DNA of 64,000 nucleotides. Origin: Chaetoceros tenuissimus (lineage: Eukaryota > Bacillariophyta > Thalassiosirophyceae > Chaetocerotales > Chaetocerotaceae). The translations under genes and the position numbers were made by a program. Below the pieces are notes generated by a model. It was given only the letters and a program-made list of their open reading frames with translations, did no database searches and was not told where the DNA came from. Positions 20,293 through 31,430 of this stretch are shown here, one piece after another. Numbering within the stretch: the stretch's first letter is position 1; each line of letters opens with the position of its first letter. The stretch covers positions 3,286,001-3,350,000 of the forward strand of contig BLLK01000022.1 in assembly GCA_021927905.1 (NCBI GenBank). Reading direction: 5' to 3'.

Positions 20293-20752
20293 TGTAACTT
20301 ATTTCTAGGTTTGGTGTGGTTGCGATACGTAGTCTTCTTTTAGTTGCTTTCTCTTGATGGTATGGTCTACACTTTCTACTCTCTTTATAAAGTTCAAAGT
20401 CGCTATTTATAATGTGTGGAATTGCAGAGACAAGAGATGATTACTTTTTGATATTGGCAAAAGATAGATGAAGGATGGAAAATGGAAAACGCTCGCTCGT
20501 AGATTGTGTTCCAATGTCGTTCGTATCATTTTCCATTTTAGTACGATGACAGGTGTCAGCTGTCATTGTTAAAATACACCGTTAAATTATATGCTACTTT
20601 GATTGATCTTCATGTTCTATTTCTGCACTCCTTTCTCCTGATCTAATAGAATAAAGTAGTAGAAAACCCACTTCTGCTTCTACACAGCACAAACAAATGA
20701 AAATTGAGCAATACGGTGTTCTTCCTATATTCCCCTAAATGACGGCTATGCC

Positions 20753-22091
20753 TTACTTTTTGTTCTTCTTCTTTCCCTTCTTCTTCCCCTTGATTCTAGA
20801 AGAAGGGTTGGCTCCATTTGGCATCTTCCCCGCTTGTTTCAAAAGAGCATCGTTTGCTTCATTCATGTCAATCATTGATCCCTTCTCAATAATCGCATTT
20901 GCCCATGGCCTAGCCATATTTTCGTACTTGAATTTATTCACCCCTGGTAACCCTAGCAATTGCACAAAGTTACCGACGTTCATTTGAAATTCATTCATTC
21001 GCCCTTCAATGAGTGCAGTAAAATGATGCACGGAACCTTCTACAACGGACACACTACTATGAAGAGATTGATCAGATGAGCAAATAGCAATGATACGTTT
21101 ATCATACTGAAACTTGGAATGGACACGTTTCAGTTGAGATACGATCCATTTCGCTCTTGCTCTAGCTTTGTCGTCTACTTCTTTTGTTTCACCCAACAAA
21201 ATCGCTTTTGCAGCCTTTCTATTGGTAAACACCAATGACCAAAAATGAGCAGCATTACACGCAAGCTGTTTCAATACGAAATACACATCAAGCTCATTTC
21301 TTTTGATAGCATCAAGACCTTGAGTCTGATAGATGTCAAATGTTTTCAAAGACGCAGCAAACCACTTCTCAAAAGCATCTTCTTTGCTTCGAACATATTT
21401 CTTGACGCGATACCCGTCAATGCTGTTGAATGCAGTGTTGCTGAATAATTGCATATGTATGGTTTCTAATACACTGATGCATCGATCTACTACATGCTTA
21501 TATTCATCTTGGAATAAAAAGAAAAGTGCATCATTCAGTCCTAGCTCCAATGCTTTCTTGTAAGGTCCATTCTGATTCAATCCATCATTTTGCAGTAGCA
21601 GAATGAGATTTCCAAGAGAAGAAAGCACTGCATCGTTTGTAGGTTGAAATGCGCCAACGAAGGTTTTGTACTTTCCGTATGCATCCATGAACGCTTGCGC
21701 TTTGTTCTCACAGAGTTCTTCCATGTTTGTACAATTTACTTTATGTCCGCCCGGAGCCTTCCAATGCTTCTTTTGACATTCCTGAATGCCAACAAATGTT
21801 AGCTTACGATTTACGAATAAGAATAGAACACTTTGAATCTAGAGTACTTACCTTGGAACAATAAAATACGCATTTACACTTTGAACAAAACATTTTACCG
21901 GAATATTCCACACCGCAGAAATCACAAGATGGAAAATCGGAAACTTCCAGATCATTGCTATGCTTGGAAAATTCAATGTTGATACCTGCATCCTTTGATT
22001 TTTTCATCATAGCTTCACTTGCCTGTTTGCAATAGTCTCCATCCATGGCATCAATGATGTCAAGCAGATCAAACTTTTCTGGCAAGGACAT
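20753..22091 (-). CDS. MYND zinc-finger protein, two exons (tandem copy B)
   Basis: I read this as complement(join(20753..21781, 21852..22091)), 422 residues. The donor is a GTAAGT after C-S-K and the acceptor is CAG before E-C-Q-K-K-H-W; the intron sits at the same codon as in copy A. The MYND finger is complete (C-D-F-C, C-S-K-C, C-V-F-Y-C-S-K-E-C, H-K-V-N-C). The C-terminal part matches copy A over long stretches and ends in the same Lys-rich tail. It lacks a few short segments present in copy A. Function unknown beyond likely protein binding. Confidence 0.8.
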
Positions 22092-22687
22092 GTCTTTCTT
22101 TTTTTCTAGGTGCAGTGCGTGCGGTTGCGATATGTGGTTTCTTCTTCTAGCTGCTATAGCTGCTTTCTCTTTAGCCTATCAGTATAGTATAGACTTTTCA
22201 GATACTCTCTTTTTATACGAACTGCGGTGAATATATATTTGTGTCTGTAATTGCGTTTTCATATCTATATTTCACCCACACAGATGAGATTGCTTTGACG
22301 GCACAATGAAAGATCGCGGAAAGATGAGTTGATATCTGTTCCAATGTCGTTGGTATCATTTTCCATTTTAGTACGATGACAGGTGTCAGAAATTCCGAAA
22401 TGGCTCAGAATTGCGCGAACTTTGATACGCATGACTGCTCTAGGCCATTGTAAATTAGGGATATTGGACAGGAAGAAATCTTTTATTTTGTGAAAAATAT
22501 CCTGTTATGAACCAGACAAAATGTGTGTATCAAGTAAAAATATAAAAACAAGTAAACCTAATCTGTCGTCTGCTGCTTGAAGATCGATTGCCATTGGGCG
22601 AAAACACCACATCTCTACTCACCTTTTACTCATTTCACTCTCACATATCTTTCAAAGATAGCTTTGGGTATTTTCTAAAAACAAAAG
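22092..22687. other. Divergent spacer between MYND copy B and GPDH
   Basis: The left 300 bp belong to the duplicated MYND promoter; the right part should hold the GPDH promoter. No further gene is visible. Confidence 0.5.
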
Positions 22688-25391
22688 ATGTTGAGACTAG
22701 CTCGTATCGCCAAGTCCCAGCAATCATCTAGATTTGCAGCTGGAGGTGCTACGATCCTAGGGGCAGGATCAGTCATTCTCCTTTCCTCGCACTTCTCGGA
22801 GTCATCTGAAACTAGCAACAACGTTACTTATGCAGAGAATGCACCACCTTCTCAAGATTTTGCAACTGCCAAAAGAAGTGATGTAATTCCTACTCGTCAA
22901 GAACAAATTGATACTTTATCTTCTGGCAAAGTTTTTGATGTACTAGTGATTGGGGGAGGAGCTACGTAAGTTTATACATAAGGTATTTCTAGAATTCTTA
23001 TCGCTTTCCTAGGGCTTATTTTTTTGTATTTCAATAGTGGATCTGGAACTGCACTTGATGCACAAACTCGTGGTCTATCTACTGCTCTCATTGAAAAGGG
23101 AGATTTTGGAAATGAGACTTCTTCCAGATCTACAAAGCTCAGTAAGTTCCTATGACTTTAGAATATTTCTTTTTTTTAGAATATATATTCTCATTCATAT
23201 TTATTGATAGTTTGGGCCGGTATTCGTTACATTGCAACCGCATGTTCCGCTTTACTAAGATTTAGAAATATCTTGAGACCAGTTGCAGCTGTAGAAGATT
23301 TCTTTTCGGAGTTTCACATGGTCAGCAACTGTCATAAAGAGCGTAGATTGCTTCTTGACAATAATCCGCATTTGGTAAGATGATCTTCTATTCATACTTT
23401 CAAAGTTGTATTCCATCATAATTGACACTTCTTCGTATTTCTAGACCAACTGGATTCCTATTGCTGTGCCTATGGATTCATGGATCTCTTGGCCACCTCC
23501 GTTTGGTCATCCTATTTTTGCAACTGCACCAATTGTTATGCCACTCGTATTTAAATTCTATGATAGTATGAGTGGATTCACTTGTCCAGCAAGTCACGTT
23601 ATGGGAAAAGCACGTGCAGAACGTAAATTCCCTCAATTGGCTTCGGAAAATGCAAAGTATTATTCTGTATTCTATGAGGGACAAGTAAGTTCCTATGACT
23701 TTTCTATTTTTTTTTCAAGAATTTACAATTCTCATCCATATCTAAATAGCATAATGATGCTAGAACTGCAACTTACATTGCATTGACTGCTGCGGAATAT
23801 GGTGCTTGTGTGAGTAACTATACTGAAATGGTGGAGATTTTGTACAACAAGGACGGAAAAGCTGTTGGAATTAAATGTAAGGATAATCTTTCTGGAAAGG
23901 TTTTTGATGTTCATTGCAAATCTCTTGTTTTTGCTGGAGGACCTTTCACTGATCATATGAGAAAGATTGAAGATCCAAACTGTAAACCAGCTGTAGCTGC
24001 TGCTGCGGGAACAGTAAGTATATATATATATATATGATGTTAGTTTGTATGAAGGAATGCAATTTAGTTCTAATAGATTTATTTCTTCAGCACATTGTTT
24101 TGCCAAGTTATTACTGTGCAAAGGGTATCGGAATGTTGGATATCAATACTTCCGATGGAAGATTCTTGTTCTTCCTTCCATGGCAAGGAAAGACACTTGT
24201 TGGAACTACTGACCGCAAGGGACCAGCTGTTTCTTCTCATACTCCACCAGAGGAGGAGATTGAATGGCTATTGAATGAATGCCAAAAGTACTTGAAGAAG
24301 AATGGAGGAGAAGGGTCTGGGATTGAAGTCAAGAGAACTGATGTTCTAAGTGCATGGCAAGGATTCAGACCTCTTGCATCTGATCCAAATGCGCCACCAG
24401 GAGCTCCAGTCTCTCGTGATCACGTCATCTCCGAGAATCCAGAAACTGGCATCACATTCATTACTGGTGGAAAGGTACGCCTTTAGTTTCTACGGTGTAT
24501 TTATTAGCTATGTGTATTTCATATCTCACAATCAATTTTCTTCTCCCAAACCATTAGTGGACTACCTACAGAGAAATGGCAGAAGATGTAATGGACCGTG
24601 TGGTAAAGAGCGCTGGATTTGACAAGGCTGGTCCATCAGTGACTGATAAGATTTCGCTTCGTGGAGGAGTTGGATACTCTCGTAACATCCCTATCAAGCT
24701 TGTACAAGAACATGGCGTATCAATGGAGACTGCAGAGCATCTTGTCCGCACTTATGGAGTACATGCATTCGATGTCTTGAATGTAGCTGAAGGACCAAGA
24801 GGAGGAAAAGTTCTATTTCCTGGTTACCCATACATTGAGCGCGAGGTTATCTATGCATGTAAGCAAGAAATGGCTGTTTCAATCACAGACATGTTGACAA
24901 CTCGTATGAGATTGGCATTTTTGGATTCTTCAGCGGCACAAGAAGTTGTCCCTCGTGTTGCAGATATCATGGCAGAAACTCTTGGATGGAGTAAAGCGAA
25001 GAAGGCGCAGGAGCTTGCAAAGGCAAAAGAAATTCTTGGTGGCTTTGGAGGCCCAGTTCCTTCAAAGGTTAAGACTGTTGATTCAATCCATTCTATTGAG
25101 GACCTTTTCAATTCATTTGATGTAAACAAGAATGGTTTCATTGACTACGATGAGTTGAGACTATGTATGAAGTATTATGGATTGCCATTCAAGAATGACA
25201 AGGAAGCAATGGACGCGTTCAAGACAATTGACAAGAATGGGGATGGAAAGATTGATTTTAATGAGTTCATGATCTGGTGGAAAGCGAAGAAGCTTCGTAG
25301 AATGCAGACAAGAAATAATTCAGATACCTTCAAGTTATCAGCTGAGAAATTGGGAGAAGGAGCTGATTCTCGTGGAGCGGCATTTGGATAA
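22688..25391 (+). CDS. Mitochondrial FAD-dependent glycerol-3-phosphate dehydrogenase with EF hands, seven exons
   Basis: I assemble join(22688..22965, 23038..23141, 23211..23374, 23445..23684, 23750..24013, 24091..24474, 24558..25391), 755 residues; every junction is GT-AG and keeps frame. The N-terminus is a basic, hydrophobic mitochondrial presequence with a membrane segment. The FAD-binding loop V-I-G-G-G-A-T-G-S-G spans the first intron (about residues 86-95). Family blocks S-R-S-T-K-L-I-W-A-G-I-R-Y and L-P-W-Q-G-K-T-L-V-G-T-T-D follow. The C-terminus has two EF-hand loops (D-V-N-K-N-G-F-I-D-Y-D-E near 666, D-K-N-G-D-G-K-I-D-F-N-E near 703). The enzyme oxidises glycerol 3-phosphate to dihydroxyacetone phosphate and passes electrons to the quinone pool at the inner membrane. 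EF hands suggest calcium control, as in animal mitochondrial enzymes. Confidence 0.93.
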
Positions 25392-25631
25392 ATATTCTAT
25401 TGAAAATGTGGAGGAAGAATGGATGTATAAAATTGAGTTTAAATAAAGTAACAAATAACATGTTTTCCGATTTTTCAAGATAGAGTCGTATTTGGTCTTC
25501 CAATTGAAATTGGCCGTCAGCTGGAGTCAAATAGTGGATCTTGACTGCTAGGTAGATAGCCGAATAATAATCTAGGAGATTGTTGATGATGACAAGGTAG
25601 ATAAATAGAGACTCTATACCTTGGATGATGA

Positions 25632-26656
25632 TTGATAAAAAGATTGGAAGATCTAGGCTTTCGATGGAGGATGAAATCGCTACCATTGAAGAGAATTGAC
25701 TTGAAAAGAGTTGACTTTGTTGATCAAGCATATCGAGAAAATAATGTGGAAGTAATGAAGGAGAAAGGAGATTCAACTGCTGCCAATGAAAGTAAAACTT
25801 TGGAACCGGAACCTGCCATCCGTGTGAAGAAACGCCCTCTAGCGTCTACGAGTAAAGATCCAGAGAAGAAAAGCATTGAAGTTGGATTGGATTCCAAGGA
25901 CAAGCTGTATGAAAGTCTGGAAAGCAAATTGCAAAGATCAGGCAAAGTTCCTAGATTTGAGGAACGTCTCCGTCTTTTGAAGAAGTTCAAAGAAAAACAC
26001 GGGCACTGTAACGTTCCAAAGAGCTACACAGAAAAAGGCATTGGAGAATTTTCTAACTATGTTAGACTGGTAAACGCAGGTCTCATTGAAGAATTGAAGC
26101 ATCCTGAATTAAAACTCACAAAAGAGGAGAGGATGGAGAAATTACAGAAACTTGGATTTCGTTGGAGATTTCAACATTCTTGGGACGAATACTTCAGGTT
26201 ACTACAGTCCTTCAAAGCAAAGACAGGCCATTGTAATGTTCCTAAATCTGATAAACTCTCTCTAGAATATCCTGGTTTAGTGACCTGGGTATGTAAAATG
26301 CGGGACATTAGAGATGGTAGAAGGAACAAGCTAAGAGACCAGAGTTACAGCTCACGGAGGAAAGAATAAAGCAATTAGATAAGATCGGCTTTAGATGGAA
26401 TGCAATAAGAACGTGGGATGAGTATATTGAAGATTTGCAAGATTTCAAATCCAAATATGGTCATTGCGATGTCCCTTTCCTTTATTCAGAGAATAAGAGC
26501 TTAGGCTATTGGGTAGGAAAACTTCGCAGTATGAGAGCCGGTACAAGGAAAAATAAGAAGAAAGGCTCTACTTTTGAAGAATCTCCTCATAAACTTACTG
26601 ATGAGAGGATTGCTCAGTTAGATAGAATGGGTTTCAAATGGAGAATAAGGGGATGA
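25632..26656 (+). pseudogene. Broken helicase-associated-repeat protein gene
   Basis: Repeats of the helicase-associated type (G-H-C-N-V-P, G-F-R-W) are readable across the region, but no intact gene exists. The first repeat begins in its last quarter (R-L-E-D-L-G-F-R-W) straight after an in-frame TGA at 25629-25631, so the N-terminus is missing. Near 26320-26345 the frame shifts: repeat coding continues as L-Q-L-T-E-E-R-I-K-Q-L-D and runs to the stop at 26656. The last repeat is very close to the last repeat of the intact gene at 27206 (shared Y-S-E-N-K-S-L-G). It is most likely a decayed tandem copy of that gene. A first ATG in frame near 25668 could still give a shorter product. Confidence 0.65.
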
Positions 26657-27205
26657 AACAATTAATTCATCGTTCGGTCGTTGCTATTACAATATAACAA
26701 TTATCATTTTCCTTCAAATAAACTCAATAAATGGCTACTAATTTTGTTGATAGTTATTATTCCATACGAAGGAGTTGGAAGATGAAAAGAAAAATGGTTA
26801 TGAAAAGGTGATAGCTAAGTAGTAAATTAGAAGATGCTAGCTTCCTATTTATAAAACCTCTCCCATCATATCTAAAATGTATCTATTGAAATTATGTAAT
26901 TTAGATTCCATTCTTACCAACTACGTAAAATTTCAACACGCCACAATACTGCCTGTCAGTCTTGGCGTCCGTCCGTCATCCATCCCTAGATTTGAATGTT
27001 CAACTAGCCATAGAAAGGGGTGTTACACTACATAGCTGAATAATTTTGTCCTTTTGTTGAAATGTTCGTTATGCGTGCTTTACTTCTACCAGTCTTCTAC
27101 CCATACTTCTACGGACTATGGACCAATAACTTTCTGTTCTTCTATTCAATCTAAACGGAATTTACTTACAAAAATACAAATTATCTTTTTAATACGTCAA
27201 GTACT
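26657..27205. other. Spacer with LRR relic and promoter of RING gene
   Basis: Apart from the LRR relic described separately I see no gene. The right half should hold the promoter of the RING/helicase-associated gene. Confidence 0.45.
26849..26911 (-). pseudogene. Relic of a BspA-LRR gene C-terminus
   Basis: Read on the minus strand, 21 codons end R-Y-I-L-D-M-M-G-E-V-L-stop, matching the last residues of the LRR family (for example the gene ending at 42240). No LRRs or ankyrin-like part lie upstream, so only the 3' end survives. It lies far from both LRR clusters. Confidence 0.7.
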
Positions 27206-29071
27206 ATGAGCCAGCAGCAGCATCAAGAAAGAGAGCTTCGTCGATCGTCAAGGACAAGAAATAGAAAAAGCTACAATGACTACTTCTCGGATGACGATAC
27301 GCTGACAGAACATGAAGATGATGATATCGAAGAACAGGAAGATCTAGAGGAGGAAGAAGAATATGAAGATGCAAGTGATGACGAACACATACAAGAAGAA
27401 CAGGAAGAAGCCAGTGATGATAACAGTGATAGAGAAGAAACTCAAGAGAATATCGGCAAGGACATCAATCACAAGTTTGCATGCGGTTTATGTTCAAATA
27501 CCTTATCAGATCCCTACATTATTCCTGCTTGTTGCCATAGGTTCTGTTGTACATGCATTCAGGAGTCACTCAAAGCTGGTGTTGGACCATGTCCAACATG
27601 TCGTGACCATAGTGTGTCTTTTCAAAGTTTGAGAAGAGATGAAATGATGGGTCGGCTGCTGACGAGATATAAAAAGCTGCAAGAAAAGATTCAAAAGAAA
27701 CACGACACTCAAAAGAAGCGTACGTTCAAAGCTAATGAATTAGTACAAGAAGGGATTGATGATATGAACAAAGCAACTGAATCTCGGGCAAGAAAAAGGC
27801 AGAAGAGAGAGTCATCAAATAACGAACTTCACGACCTCAAGTATAGGAAAGAAAGACAGTTTTTTAGTACCAAGAAGAATGTGACGATCCAAGAAGGAAA
27901 GAAACAAAAGAAATTCTTAACATTTGAGGAACGCCTATGCTCTCTTCGAGACTTCAAAAAGAAATATGGACATGTTAACGTTCCAAGATCATACGGTGGG
28001 CTTGGAATATGGTGCTCAACTATGAGATCGATTAAAGCAGGAACAAGTAAGCGGCTCACACATCCGGATTTCAAGCTGACAAAGGAGAGAATGAAGGTAT
28101 TGGAAGACATGGGCTTTAGGTGGACAACATCAACTTCACCGACCTTTGATGAATATTTCCATGAATTACGAATTTACAAAGAAAGGCATGGTCACTGTTA
28201 CGTGCCAAATGAATACAAAGAAAATAAAAAATTAGGAAATTGGTGTGCAAAAATAAGGATGATGAAAAAAGGAACTCTACCCATTAGAAATACTGGAAGC
28301 TATAAGCTCACCCAGGAACGGATAAAGAGATTGGAAGATCTAGGCTTTCAATGGAGACATACACGCTATGAAAATACTGGAAAAACCAAGACGAAATCTT
28401 TTGATTACTATTTCAGTGCACTACAAACTTTCAAAGAGGAAAAAGGTCATTGTAATGTTCCCGCGTCTTACAAAACGGGAGACTGCAGTTTGGGATCTTG
28501 GGTAGTCCGGATTCGCCGTATGAAAGCAGGCACCATGCCAAGTTTCAAGGATCTAGAAACAAAATTGACAGATGCAAGAATTGCAAAATTAGATGCTTTA
28601 GGATTCGAATGGGTTGCAACTTTTGAGGATTATGTCAGAGACTTAAAAGCTTACAAAGCAAAGCATGGTGACTGCTATGTCTCAAGAAAAGATAAGGATC
28701 ATATGAAGCTTAAACGTTGGGTTTCCAAACTTCGTGCTATCAGAGCTGGTACGGTGCAACCAGTCAGCACCCCATCCTTGCAGCTCACTGAAGAAAGAAT
28801 AAAAGAGTTGGATAGTATTGGGTTTAAATGGACTGGTTGGAAAAGTTTTGACGACTATATAGAAGACTTGCGGCAGTTCAAATCAATGCATGGCCATTGC
28901 GACGTCCCTTACGTTTATTCAGAGAATAAAAGCTTGGGCTTTTGGGTAGGAAAAATACGCCGTAAGAAACTTGGTAAGACGGTTAATAATGGGGGTCCGG
29001 GTCACAAGCTTACCAAGGAGAGGATTGTGCAATTGGATGAAATGGGTTTCAAATGGAGCATAAGGTCGTAG
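27206..29071 (+). CDS. RING-finger protein with five helicase-associated repeats
   Basis: The 621-residue intronless product has a basic then strongly acidic N-terminus (residues 1-85). A C3HC4 RING finger follows at about 91-131 (C-G-L-C, C-C-H-R-F-C, C-P-T-C), then a coiled, basic linker. Five helicase-associated repeats of about 70 residues run from about 235 to the end, each with the pattern F-x-x-x-x-G-H-C-x-V-P and ending L-x-x-x-G-F-x-W. RING fingers of this type act in ubiquitin transfer. The repeats are common in diatoms and bacteria next to helicases and are thought to bind nucleic acid or protein. The combination suggests a ubiquitin ligase with a repeat-based target-binding part; that is inference. 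Confidence 0.85.
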   Translation: MSQQQHQERELRRSSRTRNRKSYNDYFSDDDTLTEHEDDDIEEQEDLEEEEEYEDASDDEHIQEEQEEASDDNSDREETQENIGKDINHKFACGLCSNTLSDPYIIPACCHRFCCTCIQESLKAGVGPCPTCRDHSVSFQSLRRDEMMGRLLTRYKKLQEKIQKKHDTQKKRTFKANELVQEGIDDMNKATESRARKRQKRESSNNELHDLKYRKERQFFSTKKNVTIQEGKKQKKFLTFEERLCSLRDFKKKYGHVNVPRSYGGLGIWCSTMRSIKAGTSKRLTHPDFKLTKERMKVLEDMGFRWTTSTSPTFDEYFHELRIYKERHGHCYVPNEYKENKKLGNWCAKIRMMKKGTLPIRNTGSYKLTQERIKRLEDLGFQWRHTRYENTGKTKTKSFDYYFSALQTFKEEKGHCNVPASYKTGDCSLGSWVVRIRRMKAGTMPSFKDLETKLTDARIAKLDALGFEWVATFEDYVRDLKAYKAKHGDCYVSRKDKDHMKLKRWVSKLRAIRAGTVQPVSTPSLQLTEERIKELDSIGFKWTGWKSFDDYIEDLRQFKSMHGHCDVPYVYSENKSLGFWVGKIRRKKLGKTVNNGGPGHKLTKERIVQLDEMGFKWSIRS

Positions 29072-29237
29072 AAGACTTGGAAGAAATATTACTAATTCAT
29101 ACTATGGAAAAATTATGAATTAAGTGTGACGAGAAAGTTAACGCGAATCATGAAATTATAGTGATAAATGCCGAAATAATGCATAAAATCAAAAATCATC
29201 AAAATATTACCTTTTACTTTACATACTAGAAAATAAA

Positions 29238-31430
29238 CTAAAAGTCTCTTGCAGAGACCCTTCCATAGTTATCTTCAACCTGATATTGTACATCTACTGC
29301 CCATGGCTCGTCGTTTTCACCATAGCGCTTAGGATCTATGTTGTACGGAAGAGGAATATTATGAATCATTGGTATATTATCACCGTTATTTCCCATCTTG
29401 TTATTGCAAGGGATCAGACTGGCTCCATCAAGTAAAGACGGAGCGACAAACACACTCAGTTCCCAAGAGTTGATCCTCAGGCTCTCACCATAATGATTAT
29501 TGATCCGTTCACCCCATGCTGCTTTGGACAAGTTGTGACTTCCTAACATGAACCATTCCATAGAAGTACTGTCAGCTGATAATTGATAGAATGTCTTGAT
29601 ATGCGGTACATTCTTCCCCTTGTGAATGTTACTTTTGTCTCTTGAAGACCACTTACAAAATAGATTTTTGAGAAAAGGTTTTGAAAGATTCTTCTTTGTC
29701 CCTGGGACGCTGCATCCGCCAATGTATCCTTCAATAGAATCCTTGATTTCATCTACTGTTGGATATACTAACTTCACAACACCTTGTAGATCATCACTAA
29801 TTCTCCTTCCACGGGTGACTGAGAGGCTAGATAGAAAATCTTTCATCCATTTCAAACTCAATGCTCCAATGGAAGAAAATTGACAAATTATTTGTCCACA
29901 GGAAGTATTGGTCGTCGATGCATGTTTCTCAATCGTTGCCTTCACTTTCAGGTATCCCTGATGACTACTTTTATCAGGTGTGCGATAATAGCCAGGCACA
30001 GAGGGTATCAGAACAACTTTAGCAGAAGAGTAGTCATACCGTTCAAGTTCTTCAACCAAGCTTGCTTCTCCGTTACCTGTCCAATTGTGTTCTCGATTAT
30101 ATCCATATGACTTCATATACATGATGAGAGTCTCTTCGAAATCGTTCTTTGAAGTTTGATTCTCGCCTGTGAGTACCTTCAATGAGAAATCTTGAATATA
30201 TGCTCCCTGAGCTTTCTGATAAAAATCTCCATGCCTCAAATTGGCAGTATGTACAATTACACGTAGTTTATCTTCATATCCCACAATAAACATTTTTGTA
30301 TGATGACACCCAAATGGAAATTTGTATTTGAGAGGATTGCAGCTATTAGAGTTTCCATTACGAGTTGGCTCACCCTTTGGTGAAATTTGAATGTATTCTA
30401 TATTTGCCATGGGAATAATTTCACTTTCCAAAGCTTCGTAAAAGATAATGACACGAGGATAGCTTAGTAATTCCGGTATTTCATCTAGCAAGAATGGAGG
30501 ATTGAGAATGTAGTTTGTAATAATCATAAATTGAATGTTGGACTGTGTTGATTCAATGTCAAGCATTTGTCGAATGTTGGATATATATGCAGATGTTGAT
30601 TTATCTAGAACAGTTTGAAATAGTTGAAATATACCCGTGCAGAATCCATTGAGTGACGTAGCTGTAGTCGTATCTGATTTCTGGGCATTTTGCTTTGGAA
30701 TCCCTTTTGTCTCGATTATCTCGCATTCCTCATCATCGTCAGTATCATCCGCAGTTAGATCAATCATGGCTTCACTTTTATTGAGAGTTTTTTCCTTTTC
30801 CGAAGCTTCCATTTTTCTAGCCGACACGGAGTCGTATGCTTGAGAGCAACGTACACTTGAATTTTGCGAAGAAGCATTGGTCTCGGTATGAGTACTCTTT
30901 TCCGAAATCGGAGCTAATTTGCGTCCAGTTTCATGAAGACCAGTATTACATTGCTTAGAATTGTTGCTGTTTGAATCACTGATATTCTTTGCATTATCAG
31001 TTTCTTTATTTTGTACAGTGCACACACTGCTGTAAGATGCCGTCATTGATACATCACTTTTCTTTTCGGTGACTTTTACCTGAGATTCTTGTATAAATTT
31101 CTTCTTGTCATTCACCAAGCTCTCACTTGCATCAGTGTTCCCTTTTTCTGCACTTTCATTTGACATTCGTTTCAATCGTTTTCGTTTTTCAATTTCTTTG
31201 CCTAGAGCTACAAGATCTTCAAAACTAGAATCAGAGTCATAACCGCTAGATGCTCTTTTTGCCGATGCATGACCATTTGCTGTCGAAGCAAAAGTAGCAT
31301 TCTGTTGTAGTAAAGACGATGCTGTTTGAAAACTAGCTACAGCCGGTTTCTTCTTGTCTCCTTCATCTTCTGACGAATCTAGCCAGGCTATATCAGCAGA
31401 TGAGAGTGAAGGTCGCTGTCGTTTCTCCAT
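29238..31430 (-). CDS. TDP1: Tyrosyl-DNA phosphodiesterase 1
   Basis: The product is 730 residues from the first ATG at 31430; the frame is open slightly further but without ATG. The C-terminal 480 residues carry the two HxK active sites of the TDP1 branch of the phospholipase D superfamily: H-H-T-K-M-F near residue 375 and H-I-K-T-F near 608, followed by G-S-H-N-L-S-K-A-A-W-G. The enzyme removes topoisomerase I peptides and other adducts from DNA 3' ends. The long N-terminal part is Ser-rich and charged, with a hydrophobic-acidic run M-I-D-L-T-A-D-D-T-D-D-D near 221 that looks like a SUMO-interacting motif. No intron is evident. A Mutator-like element sits 236 bp upstream of the start, and a partial copy of the promoter lies at 35255-35445. 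Confidence 0.92.
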   Translation of the reverse strand: MEKRQRPSLSSADIAWLDSSEDEGDKKKPAVASFQTASSLLQQNATFASTANGHASAKRASSGYDSDSSFEDLVALGKEIEKRKRLKRMSNESAEKGNTDASESLVNDKKKFIQESQVKVTEKKSDVSMTASYSSVCTVQNKETDNAKNISDSNSNNSKQCNTGLHETGRKLAPISEKSTHTETNASSQNSSVRCSQAYDSVSARKMEASEKEKTLNKSEAMIDLTADDTDDDEECEIIETKGIPKQNAQKSDTTTATSLNGFCTGIFQLFQTVLDKSTSAYISNIRQMLDIESTQSNIQFMIITNYILNPPFLLDEIPELLSYPRVIIFYEALESEIIPMANIEYIQISPKGEPTRNGNSNSCNPLKYKFPFGCHHTKMFIVGYEDKLRVIVHTANLRHGDFYQKAQGAYIQDFSLKVLTGENQTSKNDFEETLIMYMKSYGYNREHNWTGNGEASLVEELERYDYSSAKVVLIPSVPGYYRTPDKSSHQGYLKVKATIEKHASTTNTSCGQIICQFSSIGALSLKWMKDFLSSLSVTRGRRISDDLQGVVKLVYPTVDEIKDSIEGYIGGCSVPGTKKNLSKPFLKNLFCKWSSRDKSNIHKGKNVPHIKTFYQLSADSTSMEWFMLGSHNLSKAAWGERINNHYGESLRINSWELSVFVAPSLLDGASLIPCNNKMGNNGDNIPMIHNIPLPYNIDPKRYGENDEPWAVDVQYQVEDNYGRVSARDF

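Larger units (their letters stand above)
18690..22400. repeat. Tandem duplication of about 1.85 kb holding two MYND genes
   Basis: The segments about 18695-20570 and 20571-22395 are direct copies. The downstream flanks share CACCGTTAAATTATAT (18703 and 20577). The upstream flanks share TTCCATTTTAGTACGATGAC (near 20531 and 22360). Coding parts are clearly alike but diverged by substitutions and short indels, so the duplication is not very recent. Confidence 0.75.

Noticed and set aside
24017-24036. Short TA repeat as a microsatellite of interest
   Set aside because: It lies inside GPDH intron 5 and is too short to be notable.
25632-25700. Normal start of the helicase-associated-repeat gene at 25632
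   Set aside because: The codon there is TTG, directly after an in-frame TGA, and the repeat begins part-way through.
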